This document shows, one piece after another, positions 7,967 through 17,762 of a stretch of DNA of 64,000 nucleotides; within the stretch, counting starts at the first letter, position 1, and every line of letters begins with the position of its first letter. Under the pieces are notes generated by a model. That model was not told where the DNA came from and did no database searches. It saw nothing but the letters and a program-made list of their open reading frames with translations. The translations under genes were made by a program, and so were the position numbers. Location of the stretch: assembly GCF_000024365.1 (NCBI RefSeq), contig NC_013235.1, positions 3,720,001 to 3,784,000 on the forward strand, written 5' to 3'. The DNA is from Nakamurella multipartita DSM 44233 (lineage in GTDB: Bacteria; Actinomycetota; Actinomycetes; Mycobacteriales; Nakamurellaceae).

Positions 7967-9265
7967 TCAGCGGCTGCGCTTGCCGGACGGCTTGGGCCCG
8001 GAGCCCGATTTGCCGCGCGGACCGGTCTTGCCGGTGGGCCGCACCGGCTTGACCCCGGGCTTGGGCGCCGCCCCCGGCTTCGCATCCGGCCGGACGGCGG
8101 TGGCCGTCGAGGTGGCCGTCGAGCTGGCTGTCGCGGTGGCGACCGGCGAGCTCGCGGCCGCGGCGGCCACACGGGCCGGCCCTCCGGTCCGGGCGATCGG
8201 GTCGCCGTCGGCGTCCACGACCAACCCCTCGGCCTTGCGCTTGGCCAGCACCCGCGCGGTGTGGGCCTTGATCGCCGGATCGCGCAGCTTGAGGTCCACC
8301 GCGAACGGCACCGCGACGAACACCGACGAGTAGGCGCCGATGAGCATGCCGATCAGCATGACCAGCGAGAGGTCCTTGAGGGTGCCCGAGCCCAGGATGA
8401 CCACGCCGGCGACCAGCAGCCCGGCCACCGGCAGCAGCGCGATCAGCGAGGTGTTGATCGAGCGCATCAGCGTCTGGTTGATCGCCAGGTTCGCCGCTTC
8501 CGGGTAGGTGCGCCGGTTGAGCGAGGTCAGGCCCTTGGTGTTCTCCTGCACCTTGTCGTAGACCACGACGGTGTCGTAGAGGGAGAAACCCAGGATCGTC
8601 AGCAGGCCGATCACGGTCGCCGGGGTCACCTCGAACCCGACCAGCGAGTAGATGCCGGCCGTGATGATCAGGTCGTGCAGCACCGAGACCACCGCGCCGG
8701 CGGCCATCCGTTTTTCGTACCGGATCCACAGGAACGCGGCCACCGCGACCAGGAAGACCAGCACCGCGAGCAGCGCCCGCTGGGAGATCTCCGATCCCCA
8801 GGTCTCGGACACCGCCGAGTCGGACACGCCGCCGGGCGGCGAGTAGGCCTGGTTGATCGCCGCCTTGGCCGCGACCACCTGGTCCACGCTCAGCGACGAG
8901 GAGGTCACCTGGATCTGGTTGCCGACCGTCTGCACCGACTCGGTCTCCACCCCGGTGGCCGAGGTGACCGTCTGCGCGATCTGCGAGTTGGACACGGACG
9001 CACTGTCGACCGGCTGGAAGGTCAGCGTGGTGCCGCCGGCGAAGTCGATCCCGTAGTGGAAGCCGCGGAACACGATCAGCAGGATCGAGGCGACCACCAG
9101 CGCCGAGGAGACGATGTAGTAGACCTTGCGCCGGCCCAGGATGTTGAAGGCGCCGGTGCCGGTGGACAGCCGGCTCAGGAACCCGGCCTGCCGGCCGTAG
9201 AGCTTGTCGCCGGTCGCGGCCGCGCTGACCGCGGCGGGCGTGTCCAGGCCGTCGTCGACACTCAT
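7967..9265 (-). CDS. secF: protein translocase subunit SecF
   Basis: A 432-residue membrane subunit that with SecD uses the proton gradient to aid late steps of Sec-dependent export. It has six membrane segments: one N-terminal, a periplasmic domain (FHYGIDFAGGTTLTF motif), then five clustered segments with the SecF signature SLYDTVVVYDKVQENT. The C-terminus is a long Ala/Thr-rich then basic tail (about residues 370-432, ending with a Lys/Arg-rich stretch), longer than in E. coli and common in actinomycetes. Its start overlaps the secD stop by four bases. Confidence 0.95.
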   Translation of the reverse strand: MSVDDGLDTPAAVSAAATGDKLYGRQAGFLSRLSTGTGAFNILGRRKVYYIVSSALVVASILLIVFRGFHYGIDFAGGTTLTFQPVDSASVSNSQIAQTVTSATGVETESVQTVGNQIQVTSSSLSVDQVVAAKAAINQAYSPPGGVSDSAVSETWGSEISQRALLAVLVFLVAVAAFLWIRYEKRMAAGAVVSVLHDLIITAGIYSLVGFEVTPATVIGLLTILGFSLYDTVVVYDKVQENTKGLTSLNRRTYPEAANLAINQTLMRSINTSLIALLPVAGLLVAGVVILGSGTLKDLSLVMLIGMLIGAYSSVFVAVPFAVDLKLRDPAIKAHTARVLAKRKAEGLVVDADGDPIARTGGPARVAAAAASSPVATATASSTATSTATAVRPDAKPGAAPKPGVKPVRPTGKTGPRGKSGSGPKPSGKRSR

Positions 9266-11286
9266 ACCGACACCTCCTTGGCGTCGAGCCGGGCGGCCGC
9301 CGCCCGTTGTCGGGCGCCGGCCTTGGCCACGCCACCCAGACCCGACCAGGTCGGCGACTGGAACAGCCGGGAGCCGGCGGCCAGGTGGACCAGCGGGTGG
9401 GTCACCAGGAACACCACGACCAGGTCCAGCACGGTGGACAGGCCCAGGGTGAAGGCGAAGCCCTTGACCTCACCGACGGCCAGGATGTACAGGATGAACG
9501 CGGACAGGAACGAGACCGCGTCGGCCGACAGGATGGTCCGTTTGGCCCGGGACCACCCGCGCGGCACCGCCGAGCGGAAGGTGCGGCCCTCGCGCACCTC
9601 GTCCTTGATGCGTTCGAAGTAGATGACGAACGAGTCGGCGGTGATGCCGATGGCGATGATCAGACCGGCGACGCCGGCCATGTCCAGCGAGTAGCCGATC
9701 CACCGGCCCAGCAGCACCAGCACCGGGTAGACCAGGCCGAAGGACAGGATCAGCGACAGGATCGTGATCAGGCCGAGCAGCCGGTAGTAGATCAGGCAGT
9801 AGACGACCACCAGCAGCAGGCCGATACCGCCGGCGATGATGCCGGCGATCAGGTACTGGTAGCCCAGCTCGGCGCTGACGTTGACCGACTCGGCCCGGTC
9901 GAAGGCCAGTGGCAGCGCGCCGAACTTGAGCGAGTTGGCCAGCGACGCCGCCGAGGCCTGGCTGAACGAGCCGGAGATCTCGGTGCCGGGGGTGGTGATG
10001 GCGCCGTCGATCCGGGGGGCGGAGATGACCTGGCCGTCCAGGGTCATCGCGGTCAGGGTCCCGACGTGCGCGGCGGTGTAGGACGACCAGGTCGAGTAGC
10101 CGTCGGACTTGAACGTCATGTTGACCACCCAGCCGGCGCCCTGGGTGCTCTGCCCGGAGCTGGCGGTCTCGATCTGGGTGCCGGAGATGATGGTCGGTTC
10201 GAGCAGGTAGATCGCGTCGCCGGTGTCCGAGCAGGCGATCAGCGGCTTGCTCGGGTCGTCCAGGCCGCGGTAGGGCTCCAGGTCGGCGCAGCTGATGGTC
10301 GGCATGACCGTCTGCGCGGAGGTCTGCCAGGCGGTGAATGCGGCCTGGTCGGTGCCCAGCGGCTGGGTCGGGTTCTCCGGGTTGCTGCCGGTCGGCCAGG
10401 TGACGGTGGACGCCGCGGTCGTGGCCGCTGTCGTGGCCGCAGTGGTGGGCGCCGCCGTCCCGGTGGCGGTCGCGGCGGCCGTATCGCTGGCCGCGGGCGT
10501 CGCGGCCGGGTCGGTCGCGTCGGTTTGGGCGGCGGCCAGGGCCGCGTCGTCGCCGCGCAACCCGGCCGGGGACGTCGCGGCCGGCGTCTCGGCGGCGGGG
10601 GTCGTCGCGGCCGCGCTGGGGGCCGCGGTGGCGGTGTCGCCGATGGCCGGCACGACCGCGGACGTCGGCGCCGGGGTGTCCCCGATGGCCGGGACGGTGG
10701 TCTGGGCCGAACCGGGGGCCGACGAGCCGGAGGCGCCGGTCTCGGTGCCGCTGGTGGCCGGGGTGGCGGTGCTGGGGGTGGTAGCCGTGCTCGCCTGCGG
10801 CGGGGTGTACCCGGCCGGGTACATCACGATCGGGTTGCCGCTGCTGTCGGCGACCACCGGCCGGATGTTCAGTTGCGCGGTCCGGGTCAGGCCGGACAGG
10901 TCCTCGTTGCCCGGAACGGTGACGACGAGTTGGTTGGCCCCGTCGATCTGCACCTGGGCGCCGACCACACCGGAGCCGTTGACCCGGCCCTCCATGATCG
11001 TGCGGGCCTGCTGCATCTGTTCGCGGGTTGGGTCGCTGCCGTCCACCGTGCGTGCGGTCAGGGTGATGCGGGTGCCGCCCTGCAGGTCGATACCGAGCTT
11101 GGGGGTGTTGCTTCCCGGAGTCAGGAACACCAACCCGTACAGCACGATGACGATGCCGACAAAGGTCCCGATCAATCTCCAGGGCCGCAAGTGCCCGGGG
11201 GGTGTTGCCACGTCGCGCCAATCCTCGTCCGTGCGGCGTCCCGACCATGAGCGTGGACTGACCTGGGCGCGGTCAGGGCCAGTCAC
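9262..11286 (-). CDS. secD: protein translocase subunit SecD with Ala/Thr-rich insert
   Basis: The SecD subunit of the SecDF translocation motor: a first membrane helix (about residues 36-56), the LGIDLQGGTRITL motif, the P1 periplasmic domain and five C-terminal helices with GITADSFVIYFERIKDE. At 674 residues it is long for the family because about 140 residues of Ala/Thr/Pro/Ser-rich sequence (roughly 161-300) interrupt the P1 region. The insert contains a VPAIGDT heptad twice. The chosen GTG at 11286 lacks a clear ribosome site. A second GTG at 11211, opening VATPPGHLRPW like many actinobacterial SecD proteins, is an equally good start. Confidence 0.93.
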   Translation of the reverse strand: MTGPDRAQVSPRSWSGRRTDEDWRDVATPPGHLRPWRLIGTFVGIVIVLYGLVFLTPGSNTPKLGIDLQGGTRITLTARTVDGSDPTREQMQQARTIMEGRVNGSGVVGAQVQIDGANQLVVTVPGNEDLSGLTRTAQLNIRPVVADSSGNPIVMYPAGYTPPQASTATTPSTATPATSGTETGASGSSAPGSAQTTVPAIGDTPAPTSAVVPAIGDTATAAPSAAATTPAAETPAATSPAGLRGDDAALAAAQTDATDPAATPAASDTAAATATGTAAPTTAATTAATTAASTVTWPTGSNPENPTQPLGTDQAAFTAWQTSAQTVMPTISCADLEPYRGLDDPSKPLIACSDTGDAIYLLEPTIISGTQIETASSGQSTQGAGWVVNMTFKSDGYSTWSSYTAAHVGTLTAMTLDGQVISAPRIDGAITTPGTEISGSFSQASAASLANSLKFGALPLAFDRAESVNVSAELGYQYLIAGIIAGGIGLLLVVVYCLIYYRLLGLITILSLILSFGLVYPVLVLLGRWIGYSLDMAGVAGLIIAIGITADSFVIYFERIKDEVREGRTFRSAVPRGWSRAKRTILSADAVSFLSAFILYILAVGEVKGFAFTLGLSTVLDLVVVFLVTHPLVHLAAGSRLFQSPTWSGLGGVAKAGARQRAAAARLDAKEVSV

Positions 11287-11331
11287 GGGCGGGCCGTCAG
11301 CGATGGCGGGCGATCCTCACGCCCACACGAT

Positions 11332-11363
11332 GATGCCCCGTCCCCTTGCGGGGCCGGGGCATC
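11332..11363 (-). terminator. stem-loop between yajC and secD
   Basis: GATGCCCCG at 11332-11340 pairs with CGGGGCATC at 11355-11363, with CCCC/GGGG pairing inside and a short TTG-containing loop. On the minus strand it lies in the 83-base gap after the yajC stop and before secD, without a clear T-run. It could lower read-through from yajC into secD, set mRNA ends, or be a processing site. Confidence 0.55.
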
Positions 11364-11369
11364 GCGAGC

Positions 11370-11753
11370 TTAGTTCAGGTCGTTGGACTTGCGGATGTTG
11401 ATCCCGCCGTTGGTGCTGCCCGTGTCCGGGTCGGCGTCCACGATCTCGGTCGACTCGTCGGTGTAGGAGTCCTCGTAGCTCTCCTCAACCGGCCCGGGCA
11501 CGACGACCTCGCGCACGGCGGCCCGCACCCAGGTGGTCCGCATGCCCGGCGCCACCTCGAGCTCGATGGTGTCGTCGGCGACGGCGGTCACCGTGCCGTG
11601 CAGGCCGGAGGTGGTCATCACCCGGGAACCGGGGACCAACTGGTTCTGCATCTCCTTGACCGCGGCGGCCTGGCGCTTCTGCTTCTTCATGCTGAAGTAC
11701 ATGAGGGCGCCGAGAGCGGCGAACATCAGGATCGGTAGCAGCATGCTTTCCAT
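11370..11753 (-). CDS. yajC: preprotein translocase subunit YajC
   Basis: A 127-residue accessory component of the SecDF-YajC complex. One N-terminal membrane helix (about residues 3-22, LLPILMFAALGALMYFSM) is followed by the basic KKQKRQ stretch and the conserved LVPGSRVMTTSGLHGTV motif, then an acidic, disordered tail. The ATG at 11753 is supported by GAGGAGA upstream and gives the usual length. It is first in the run yajC-secD-secF-apt. The 267 bases upstream of it (11754-12020) show no gene. Confidence 0.93.
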   Translation of the reverse strand: MESMLLPILMFAALGALMYFSMKKQKRQAAAVKEMQNQLVPGSRVMTTSGLHGTVTAVADDTIELEVAPGMRTTWVRAAVREVVVPGPVEESYEDSYTDESTEIVDADPDTGSTNGGINIRKSNDLN

Positions 11754-12020
11754 GACTTTGGTTCTCCTCGGTCCCGGTCTCCCGGCACTCATCTCGTCGG
11801 CGTGACCCGCGGGTGGCTCGTTGTCGCGTCGGCCGGGTCACAACCGGGCGCGGTCAGGCGTCGTCCGCGCAGTGAACGGGTCGCGGCGACCATTGGTTCC
11901 CAGGCCAAGGACCGGACGAGTCGCGGCCCGGTCGGTAGCGCCACGATACCGGACCGGGCAAGCCCGATCGGGGCCGAAACGCACGGTCGAGGGACCCGGC
12001 TCGGGCCCGCCCGGGCACGG

Positions 12021-12437
12021 TCAGTGGCGCGGCTCGCCCGGAGCCGGCGGCCGGGCGGCGAACGTCGCGGCCTGCGCGAGGTGCTCGGCCCCGGTCATCG
12101 CGGCCCGCCGCCAGGGCGGCATGCCCTCGATCTCGATCTCCAGGGAGAAGCTGAGCACGGTCCGGATGATCACGATCAGGCCCAGCACGCCGACGTTGGT
12201 CAGGGTGGGCTCGACCGCGACGGTGTGCACCAGGTCCGCGGCGACCAGCACCTCCAGCCCGAGCAGCAGCACGGCCCCGATCGAGCGGCGCAGCGTGCGG
12301 TAGGCGTGCTCGCCACCGGCCCGCCGCCACACCCGAGCCGACAGCACGGCGCACCAGATCAGGCCGACGACCAGCACCAGGGCGCCGACGACCTCGAACC
12401 CGCGGGCGACCTGCTCCATGATCTCGGCGAAGTGCAC
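12021..12437 (-). CDS. DUF1622 family membrane protein
   Basis: A 138-residue protein with three or four predicted membrane helices: VVGALVLVVGLIWCAVL, then IGAVLLLGLEVLVAADLVHTVAV, then VLGLIVIIRTVLSFSLEIEIEG. The charged motif RTVLSFSLEIE near the third helix is the hallmark of DUF1622, whose function is unknown. It lies between ruvB and yajC, reading in the same direction and starting 74 bases after ruvB; this places an uncharacterised gene in the otherwise conserved ruv-sec block. Confidence 0.8.
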   Translation of the reverse strand: MHFAEIMEQVARGFEVVGALVLVVGLIWCAVLSARVWRRAGGEHAYRTLRRSIGAVLLLGLEVLVAADLVHTVAVEPTLTNVGVLGLIVIIRTVLSFSLEIEIEGMPPWRRAAMTGAEHLAQAATFAARPPAPGEPRH

Positions 12438-12511
12438 CCCTCGATCCTGACCGGTTCACCGGCCCGGCCCCACCTCCGAGTCGGACGAGATGACGGGCGG
12501 ATCGGACGAGA

Positions 12512-13624
12512 TCACGGGCCCGGTGAGAGCCCGTCGAACAGGCTGGCCTCGGCGGTCCGGGACTCCGCCTGCAGCTGGGCCAGGCCCAGGTGGTCCCAGG
12601 CGGCCGGGGTGGCTACCCGGCCGCGAGCGGTCCGGGCCAGCATGCCGATGCGCACCAGGAACGGCTCGCACACCTCCTCGACGGTGCTGGGTTCCTCCCC
12701 CACCGCGACGGCCAGCGTGGTCAGGCCGACCGGGCCGCCGCCGAACGACCGGCACAGCACGCTCAGTACGGCCCGGTCCAGTCGGTCCAGACCCATTTCG
12801 TCGACGTCGTAGACGGCCAGTGCGGCCCGGGCGACGTCGAGGGTGATCGCCCCGTCCGCCCGGACCTGGGCGTAGTCGCGCACCCGGCGCAGCAGCCGGT
12901 TGGCGATCCGCGGGGTGCCGCGGGAGCGACGGGCGATCTCGGCCGCGCCGTCCGGCCGCAGCTCGATGCCCAGGATTGCCGCGCTGCGGCTGATCACGAT
13001 GGTCAGCTCGTCGGCCGAGTAGAACTCCATGTGCGCGGTGAAGCCGAACCGGTCGCGCAGCGGTCCGGTCAGCTGCCCGGACCGGGTGGTCGCGCCGACC
13101 AGCGTGAACGGGGCAATGTCCAGCGGGATGGAGGTCGCTCCCGGTCCCTTGCCGACCATCACGTCGACCCGGAAGTCCTCCATGGCCAGGTACAGCATCT
13201 CCTCGGCCGGGCGGGCGATGCGGTGGATCTCGTCGATGAACAGCACGTCGCCCTCGACCAGGTTGGACAGGATCGCGGCCAGGTCCCCGGCCCGCTCCAG
13301 CGCCGGACCCGAGGTCAACCGCAGCGCGGCGCCCAGCTCGGCGGCGATGATCATCGACAACGACGTCTTGCCCAGCCCGGGTGGGCCGGCCAGCAGCACG
13401 TGATCGGGCGGGGTGCCGCGCAGCTTGGCCCCGGCCAGCACCAGCTGCAGCTGCTCGCGCACCTTCTCCTGGCCGACGAACTCGTCCATCGAGCGGGGCC
13501 GCAGGGAGGCCTCGACGTCCGAATCGCCCGGCACCTGGCCGGGCGTGACGACCCCCTCCACCGACAGGTCCGGCAGTCCGTCCAGGTCCGGGTCGTGTTC
13601 GCCGCCCGGCGGCCGGCCGGTCAT
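12512..13624 (-). CDS. ruvB: Holliday junction branch-migration helicase RuvB
   Basis: The AAA+ motor of the RuvABC recombination complex, 370 residues. It has Walker [10 protein letters not shown] (residues 80-88), Walker B LFIDEIHR, sensor 1 region VGATTRSG and a C-terminal winged helix ([16 protein letters not shown]). About 35 acidic, Pro/Gly-rich residues precede the conserved core start ([16 protein letters not shown]). The start overlaps the ruvA stop by four bases, so ruvC, ruvA and ruvB form one operon. Confidence 0.97.
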   Translation of the reverse strand: MTGRPPGGEHDPDLDGLPDLSVEGVVTPGQVPGDSDVEASLRPRSMDEFVGQEKVREQLQLVLAGAKLRGTPPDHVLLAGPPGLGKTSLSMIIAAELGAALRLTSGPALERAGDLAAILSNLVEGDVLFIDEIHRIARPAEEMLYLAMEDFRVDVMVGKGPGATSIPLDIAPFTLVGATTRSGQLTGPLRDRFGFTAHMEFYSADELTIVISRSAAILGIELRPDGAAEIARRSRGTPRIANRLLRRVRDYAQVRADGAITLDVARAALAVYDVDEMGLDRLDRAVLSVLCRSFGGGPVGLTTLAVAVGEEPSTVEEVCEPFLVRIGMLARTARGRVATPAAWDHLGLAQLQAESRTAEASLFDGLSPGP

Positions 13625-14244
13625 CGGTTGCGTCCCAGCAGGGCCAGCGCCCGGCGCAGCAACACGGCGACGTCACCGTTGGCCACCGCCGGATCCTCGT
13701 GCGCGGCCACTGCGACGACCGCGTCCTCGGCCTGCTTGGCGGTGAAGCCCAACCCGACCAGCGCATCGGTCACCTGCGGCCGCCAGGCCAGCGACCCGCT
13801 GGCCGCGCCGGCCACCGGGGCGACGCCGGCGGCCGGCGAGCCGACCGGGCCCACCTTGTCCCGCAGCTCCAGCACCAGCCGTTCGGCACTCTTCTTGCCG
13901 ATGCCGGGGGCCCGGCACAGGGTGGCGGTGTCCCCGGCGGACAGGGCCCGGCGCAGCTCGTCCGGGTCGAGCACGGCCAGCAGGGCCAGGGCGATCTTGG
14001 GCCCGACCCCGGACACCGACTGGACCAGCTCGAACAGTTCCTTGCCGGCGGTGGTGGTGAACCCGAACAGGGTCAGCGAGTCCTCCCGAACCACCAGGGT
14101 CGTCCACAACCGGGCCGATTCGCCGCGGCGCAGCTCGGCCAGCGCGGCCGGGGTCGTGCGCACGGCCAGGCCGACGCCGCCCACCTCGATGACCGCATGG
14201 TCCAGATGGATGGCCAGCACCTCGCCGCGTACCGAACTGATCAC
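13621..14244 (-). CDS. ruvA: Holliday junction-binding protein RuvA
   Basis: A 207-residue protein that tetramerises on four-way DNA junctions and loads RuvB. It shows an N-terminal OB-fold ([21 protein letters not shown]), two helix-hairpin-helix motifs ([25 protein letters not shown]) and a C-terminal RuvB-contact domain ([16 protein letters not shown]) after an Ala/Gly-rich linker. The GTG start overlaps the ruvC stop by four bases, giving an N-terminus that matches the family exactly. Confidence 0.96.
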   Translation of the reverse strand: MISSVRGEVLAIHLDHAVIEVGGVGLAVRTTPAALAELRRGESARLWTTLVVREDSLTLFGFTTTAGKELFELVQSVSGVGPKIALALLAVLDPDELRRALSAGDTATLCRAPGIGKKSAERLVLELRDKVGPVGSPAAGVAPVAGAASGSLAWRPQVTDALVGLGFTAKQAEDAVVAVAAHEDPAVANGDVAVLLRRALALLGRNR

Positions 14245-14786
14245 CGGGACATCCTGCCCCGCGGCACCGACACTGCCGGCGCCGCCGCGGCCGCGGCGGC
14301 CAACCGGGACTGCATGGGCGAGCGCCACAGATGACACAGAGCCAGCGCCAACGCGTCGGCGGCGTCCGCCGGCTTGGGCGCCTCGGGCAGCTTGAGCAGC
14401 CGGGTGATCATGGCGGTGACCTGCGCCTTGTCGGCGTTGCCGTGCCCGGAGACGGCGGCCTTGACCTCGCTCGGGGTGTGCCAGGCGACCGGGATTCCGC
14501 GGCGCGCGGCGGCCAGCGCGACCACCCCGGAGGCCTGGGCGGTGCCCATCACCGTGCGCACGTTGTGCTGGCTGAACACCCGCTCGATCGCCACGGTGTC
14601 CGGCTGGTGCCGATCCATCATCGCCTCGACCCGGACCGCAATCTGCAGCAACCGCTCGGCCAGCGGCGCGTCGGCCGGGGTCCGCACGACCATCACCTCG
14701 ACGGCCCGCGGCGGCAGACCGGGCCCGCCGTCGACCACGCCGATGCCGCACCGGGTGAGCCCGGGATCGACCCCCAGCACCCGCAC
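14241..14786 (-). CDS. ruvC: crossover junction endodeoxyribonuclease RuvC
   Basis: A 181-residue Holliday-junction resolvase with an RNase H fold. Acidic catalytic residues lie in [18 protein letters not shown] and the C-terminal [12 protein letters not shown]. The GTG at 14786 is chosen because GGGGGAGG sits five bases upstream and the protein then begins VRVLGVDPG as in the family. The last 30 residues are Ala-rich. It heads the ruvCAB operon; in many actinomycetes yebC lies directly upstream, but here a flavohemoglobin gene intervenes. Confidence 0.95.
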   Translation of the reverse strand: MRVLGVDPGLTRCGIGVVDGGPGLPPRAVEVMVVRTPADAPLAERLLQIAVRVEAMMDRHQPDTVAIERVFSQHNVRTVMGTAQASGVVALAAARRGIPVAWHTPSEVKAAVSGHGNADKAQVTAMITRLLKLPEAPKPADAADALALALCHLWRSPMQSRLAAAAAAAPAVSVPRGRMSR

Positions 14787-14831
14787 CCGGACCTCCCCCA
14801 CCGTCGAACCGGACCTGCCTGGAATCAGGAA

Positions 14832-14858
14832 CGCCGGCCGGCCCGCAGCCGGCCGGCG
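14832..14858. terminator. GC-rich stem-loop after the flavohemoglobin gene
   Basis: CGCCGGCCGG (14832-14841) and its perfect reverse complement (14849-14858) enclose a seven-base loop. It lies in the 109-base gap between the flavohemoglobin stop and the ruvC start, with no T-run. Together with the strong ribosome site of ruvC it suggests that ruvCAB is transcribed separately from the inserted gene. Confidence 0.5.
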
Positions 14859-14895
14859 AACACCTGTCCAGGACGCTACCCGGTCCGCAGCCGGA

Positions 14896-16161
14896 TCAGC
14901 CGGCGGCGCGCTCCAGGGTGGGGCCCCACAGATCGGGCCCGAACACCTCGTAGCGGATGTTCTCCGGAGCGACGCCGCGGGCCAGCAGGGTGGAGCGGAC
15001 GTGCCGCATGAACGGCAGCGGGCCGCAGGTGAACACCTGCAGGTCCGCGGGCAGGTCCAGCGTGGACAGGTCCATGTACCCGACCTGCGCACCGGTGTCG
15101 TCCGGGTCGACCTGCTCGTACCACGTGTAGGCGCTGAAGTTGTCGATGTGCCGGGCGACGTGCAGCACCGTCTCGCGCAGCGCATGGTCGCCGGCCGTCC
15201 GGTCGGCGTGCGCGATGATCACCTGGCGTTCGGGCTGGGTGCGGGCCAGGTGCTCGACGATGGGCAGCACGGTGGTGATGCCCGCGCCCGCGCTGGCCAG
15301 CAGCAGCGGCGAGTCCTCGTCGCCGATGACGAAATCACCGGCCGGGGCGCTGATGTCCAGCACGTCGCCGACCTTGGCCTGGTCGTTGAGGTAGGCCGAG
15401 ACCTGGCCGTCGGGCGCGCCGTCGACCCCCTTGACCCGGCTGACCGTGATCTGCAGGCGGGTGCCGAAGGCGGTGGAGGACACGGTGTACTGGCGCGGCT
15501 GCCGGGAGCCGTCGGGCAGGTCGACGAACACCGACACGTACTGGCCCGGCTGCATCGTCGGCAGCGGCCCGCCGTCGGCCGGTTCCAGGACCAGGGACAC
15601 CACGTCCTGGGTCTCCTCGATCCGCCGGGCGATCCGGTACGGCCGCAGCGGGCGCGTCGGGTCGACCCCGGCCTGCTGGTAGAGCTTGGCCTCCTCGGCG
15701 ATCAGGATGACCGCGAAGAGCCAGTAGACCTCGGTCCAGGCGGCCGCGATCTCCGGCGTCACCGCGTCACCGAGCACCTCGGCGACCGCCCCGATCAGGA
15801 ACTTGCCGACGATCAGATACTGCTCCGGGGTGATGCCCAACGACACGTGCTTGTAGGCGATGCGGGTCTTGACGTGGTCGAAGGAGGGCGCATCCGGGTC
15901 GATCAGGCTGACCGCGAAGGCGACGACCGAGGCGGCCAGCGCCTGGCTCTGCTCCCCCGAGGCCTGGTTGCCCTTGTTGAACACCCGCAGCAGCTCCGGG
16001 TGCGCGGCGAACATGTTCGGGTAGAACACCGCGGTGATGGCCTCCGCGTTCGCCGCGACCACCGCGGCGGTCGCCTTGACCACGGCTTCCGATTCGGGCG
16101 AGAGCAGCGGCGGGGCGGGGTGGATCGGGGCAGCGGCCGGCGAATCAGACAGAACGGACAA
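14896..16161 (-). CDS. hmp: flavohemoglobin (nitric oxide dioxygenase)
   Basis: A 421-residue globin-reductase fusion that oxidises nitric oxide to nitrate using O2 and NAD(P)H. The globin domain (about residues 15-150) includes [14 protein letters not shown] and the proximal-His region [13 protein letters not shown]. The FAD domain has RQYTVSS and the NAD domain has [12 protein letters not shown] and a terminal FTCGPLPFM. The proposed start is TTG at 16161, six bases after GGAGG; upstream GTG codons are possible. It lies between yebC and ruvC, which are normally adjacent, so it looks like a later insertion and probably has its own promoter in 16162-16306. Confidence 0.9.
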   Translation of the reverse strand: MSVLSDSPAAAPIHPAPPLLSPESEAVVKATAAVVAANAEAITAVFYPNMFAAHPELLRVFNKGNQASGEQSQALAASVVAFAVSLIDPDAPSFDHVKTRIAYKHVSLGITPEQYLIVGKFLIGAVAEVLGDAVTPEIAAAWTEVYWLFAVILIAEEAKLYQQAGVDPTRPLRPYRIARRIEETQDVVSLVLEPADGGPLPTMQPGQYVSVFVDLPDGSRQPRQYTVSSTAFGTRLQITVSRVKGVDGAPDGQVSAYLNDQAKVGDVLDISAPAGDFVIGDEDSPLLLASAGAGITTVLPIVEHLARTQPERQVIIAHADRTAGDHALRETVLHVARHIDNFSAYTWYEQVDPDDTGAQVGYMDLSTLDLPADLQVFTCGPLPFMRHVRSTLLARGVAPENIRYEVFGPDLWGPTLERAAG

Positions 16162-16306
16162 CGGTGGCCTCCAGAAGGCGATTACGAGCCGGCGGCGCGG
16201 CGAGCCGGACCCGACAGGCGTGAGCACAAACCCGGTCACTCTTGTCGGCGCATCGTACCGGACGGCAGGGCATTAAGTCCCGACCGGCCGAGCCAGTGCC
16301 GGCGGC

Positions 16307-17074
16307 CTACTCGTTGTCGAGCTGCTCGGCGATCTCGTCGGAGATGTCCGCATTGGTGTAGACGTTCTGCACGTCGTCCAGGTCCTCGATCGCGTCCACC
16401 AGCTTGATCACCTTGCGGGCGCCCTCCACGTCCAGGGGCACGTCGACCGAGGCGATGAAGGTGGCGTCGGCCGAGTCGTACTCCAGCCCGGCCTCGGTCA
16501 CCGCGGTCCGCACGGCGACCAGGTCGGTGGCCTCGGAGACGACCTCGAACGTCTCGCCCAGGTCGTTGATCTCCTCCGCCCCGGCGTCCAGGACGGCCAG
16601 CATCAAATCGTCCTCGGTGACGGTCGAGCCGTTGGACTGCTGCGGCACCAGCACGACGCCCTTGCGGCTGAACAGGTACGAGACGCTGCCCGGGTCGGCC
16701 ATGGTGCCGCCGTTGCGGGTGACCGCCACCCGCACCTCGGAGGCGGCCCGGTTCCGGTTGTCGGTCAGGCACTCGATCATGATCGCGACGCCGTTGGGGC
16801 CGTAGCCCTCGTAGGTGATCGACTGGTAGTCGACCCCGCCGGCCTCGGCCCCGGACCCCCGCTTGAGCGCACGGTCGATGTTCTCGTTGGGGACCGAGGA
16901 CTTCTTGGCCTTCTGGATCGCGTCGTAGAGGGTGGGGTTGCCGTCCGGGTCACCGCCCCCGGTGCGGGCCGCGACCTCGATGTTCTTGATCAGCTTGGCG
17001 AACAGCTTGCCCCGCTTGGCGTCCTTGGCCGCCTTCTGGTGCTTGGTCGTCGCCCATTTGGAGTGGCCACTCAT
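16307..17074 (-). CDS. yebC: YebC/PmpR family protein (TACO1-like)
   Basis: A 255-residue protein with the invariant YebC start [22 protein letters not shown] and the later motifs [25 protein letters not shown] and [17 protein letters not shown]. Members were first described as DNA-binding regulators; more recent work links the family to ribosome function at difficult sequences. The ATG at 17074 is set by the conserved start; an upstream in-frame ATG would add 20 unrelated residues. It follows pdxT in the same direction after 76 bases, as in other actinomycetes. Confidence 0.95.
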   Translation of the reverse strand: MSGHSKWATTKHQKAAKDAKRGKLFAKLIKNIEVAARTGGGDPDGNPTLYDAIQKAKKSSVPNENIDRALKRGSGAEAGGVDYQSITYEGYGPNGVAIMIECLTDNRNRAASEVRVAVTRNGGTMADPGSVSYLFSRKGVVLVPQQSNGSTVTEDDLMLAVLDAGAEEINDLGETFEVVSEATDLVAVRTAVTEAGLEYDSADATFIASVDVPLDVEGARKVIKLVDAIEDLDDVQNVYTNADISDEIAEQLDNE

Positions 17075-17150
17075 CGCTCGCCCGGAACCCCTCGATACGT
17101 CGTCGTCATGCCGTCCGGGCAGCCGTTCGGCCACTGCCCGACAGACGATC

Positions 17151-17762
17151 CTACGTCCCCGGCCGGCGCTCGCCGGACGTCACCATGGACAGGAACAGCT
17201 CGTGCAGCCGGTCGTCGCCGGCGACCTCGGGGTGGAAGGACGTGACCAGCACCCGGCCCTGGCGCACCGCGACCGGGTGCTCGCCCACCCGGGCGAGCAC
17301 CTGCACGTCCGGTCCGGTCCGCTCCACCCAGGGGGCGCGGATGAACACCGCACGCACCGGCCCGCCGTCGATGCCGGCGATGGCCAGGTCGGATTCGAAG
17401 GAGTCCACCTGACGGCCGAAGGCGTTGCGCCGCACCACGATGTCGATCGCGCCCAGCGGCACCTGATCGGGCCGGCCGTCCAGAATCTGAGAGGCCAGCA
17501 CGATCATCCCGGCGCACGAGCCGAACGCCGGCAGCCCCGCGCGCAGCCGCGCGGTCAGTGGCTCGCGCAGCTCGAAGACGTCCAGCAGCCGGCAGATGGT
17601 GGTCGATTCCCCGCCCGGGATGACGATGCCGTCCAGCTCGGCCAGTTCGCGGGCCCGGCGGATCGGCCGGGCCGTCACCCCCAGGCCGGCCAGCGCGATC
17701 AGGTGTTCGCGCACGTCGCCCTGCAGGGCAAGCACCCCGATGACCGGGTCGGCCGGGCTCAT
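17151..17762 (-). CDS. pdxT: pyridoxal 5'-phosphate synthase glutaminase subunit PdxT
   Basis: A 203-residue class I glutamine amidotransferase that feeds ammonia to PdxS for vitamin B6 synthesis. It shows [11 protein letters not shown] at the N-terminus, the PGGESTT motif, the nucleophile Cys in FGSCAGM and the His-Glu pair in FHPEVAGD. The ATG overlaps the stop of the upstream DUF2269 gene (ATGA). The synthase partner pdxS is encoded about 16 kb away at 33.8-34.7 kb, with many unrelated genes between. Confidence 0.95.
   Translation of the reverse strand: MSPADPVIGVLALQGDVREHLIALAGLGVTARPIRRARELAELDGIVIPGGESTTICRLLDVFELREPLTARLRAGLPAFGSCAGMIVLASQILDGRPDQVPLGAIDIVVRRNAFGRQVDSFESDLAIAGIDGGPVRAVFIRAPWVERTGPDVQVLARVGEHPVAVRQGRVLVTSFHPEVAGDDRLHELFLSMVTSGERRPGT

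Noticed and set aside
10380-10810. Repetitive Thr/Ala-coding DNA as a possible CRISPR or minisatellite
   Set aside because: The repeats are short and irregular, stay in the secD reading frame and have no spacer pattern.
9307-11250. A long plus-strand frame opposite secF and secD
   Set aside because: Low-complexity Gly/Arg/Val translation antisense to well-defined SecD motifs.
11754-12020. A gene in the gap upstream of yajC
   Set aside because: No frame with a plausible start, ribosome site and protein-like composition was found.
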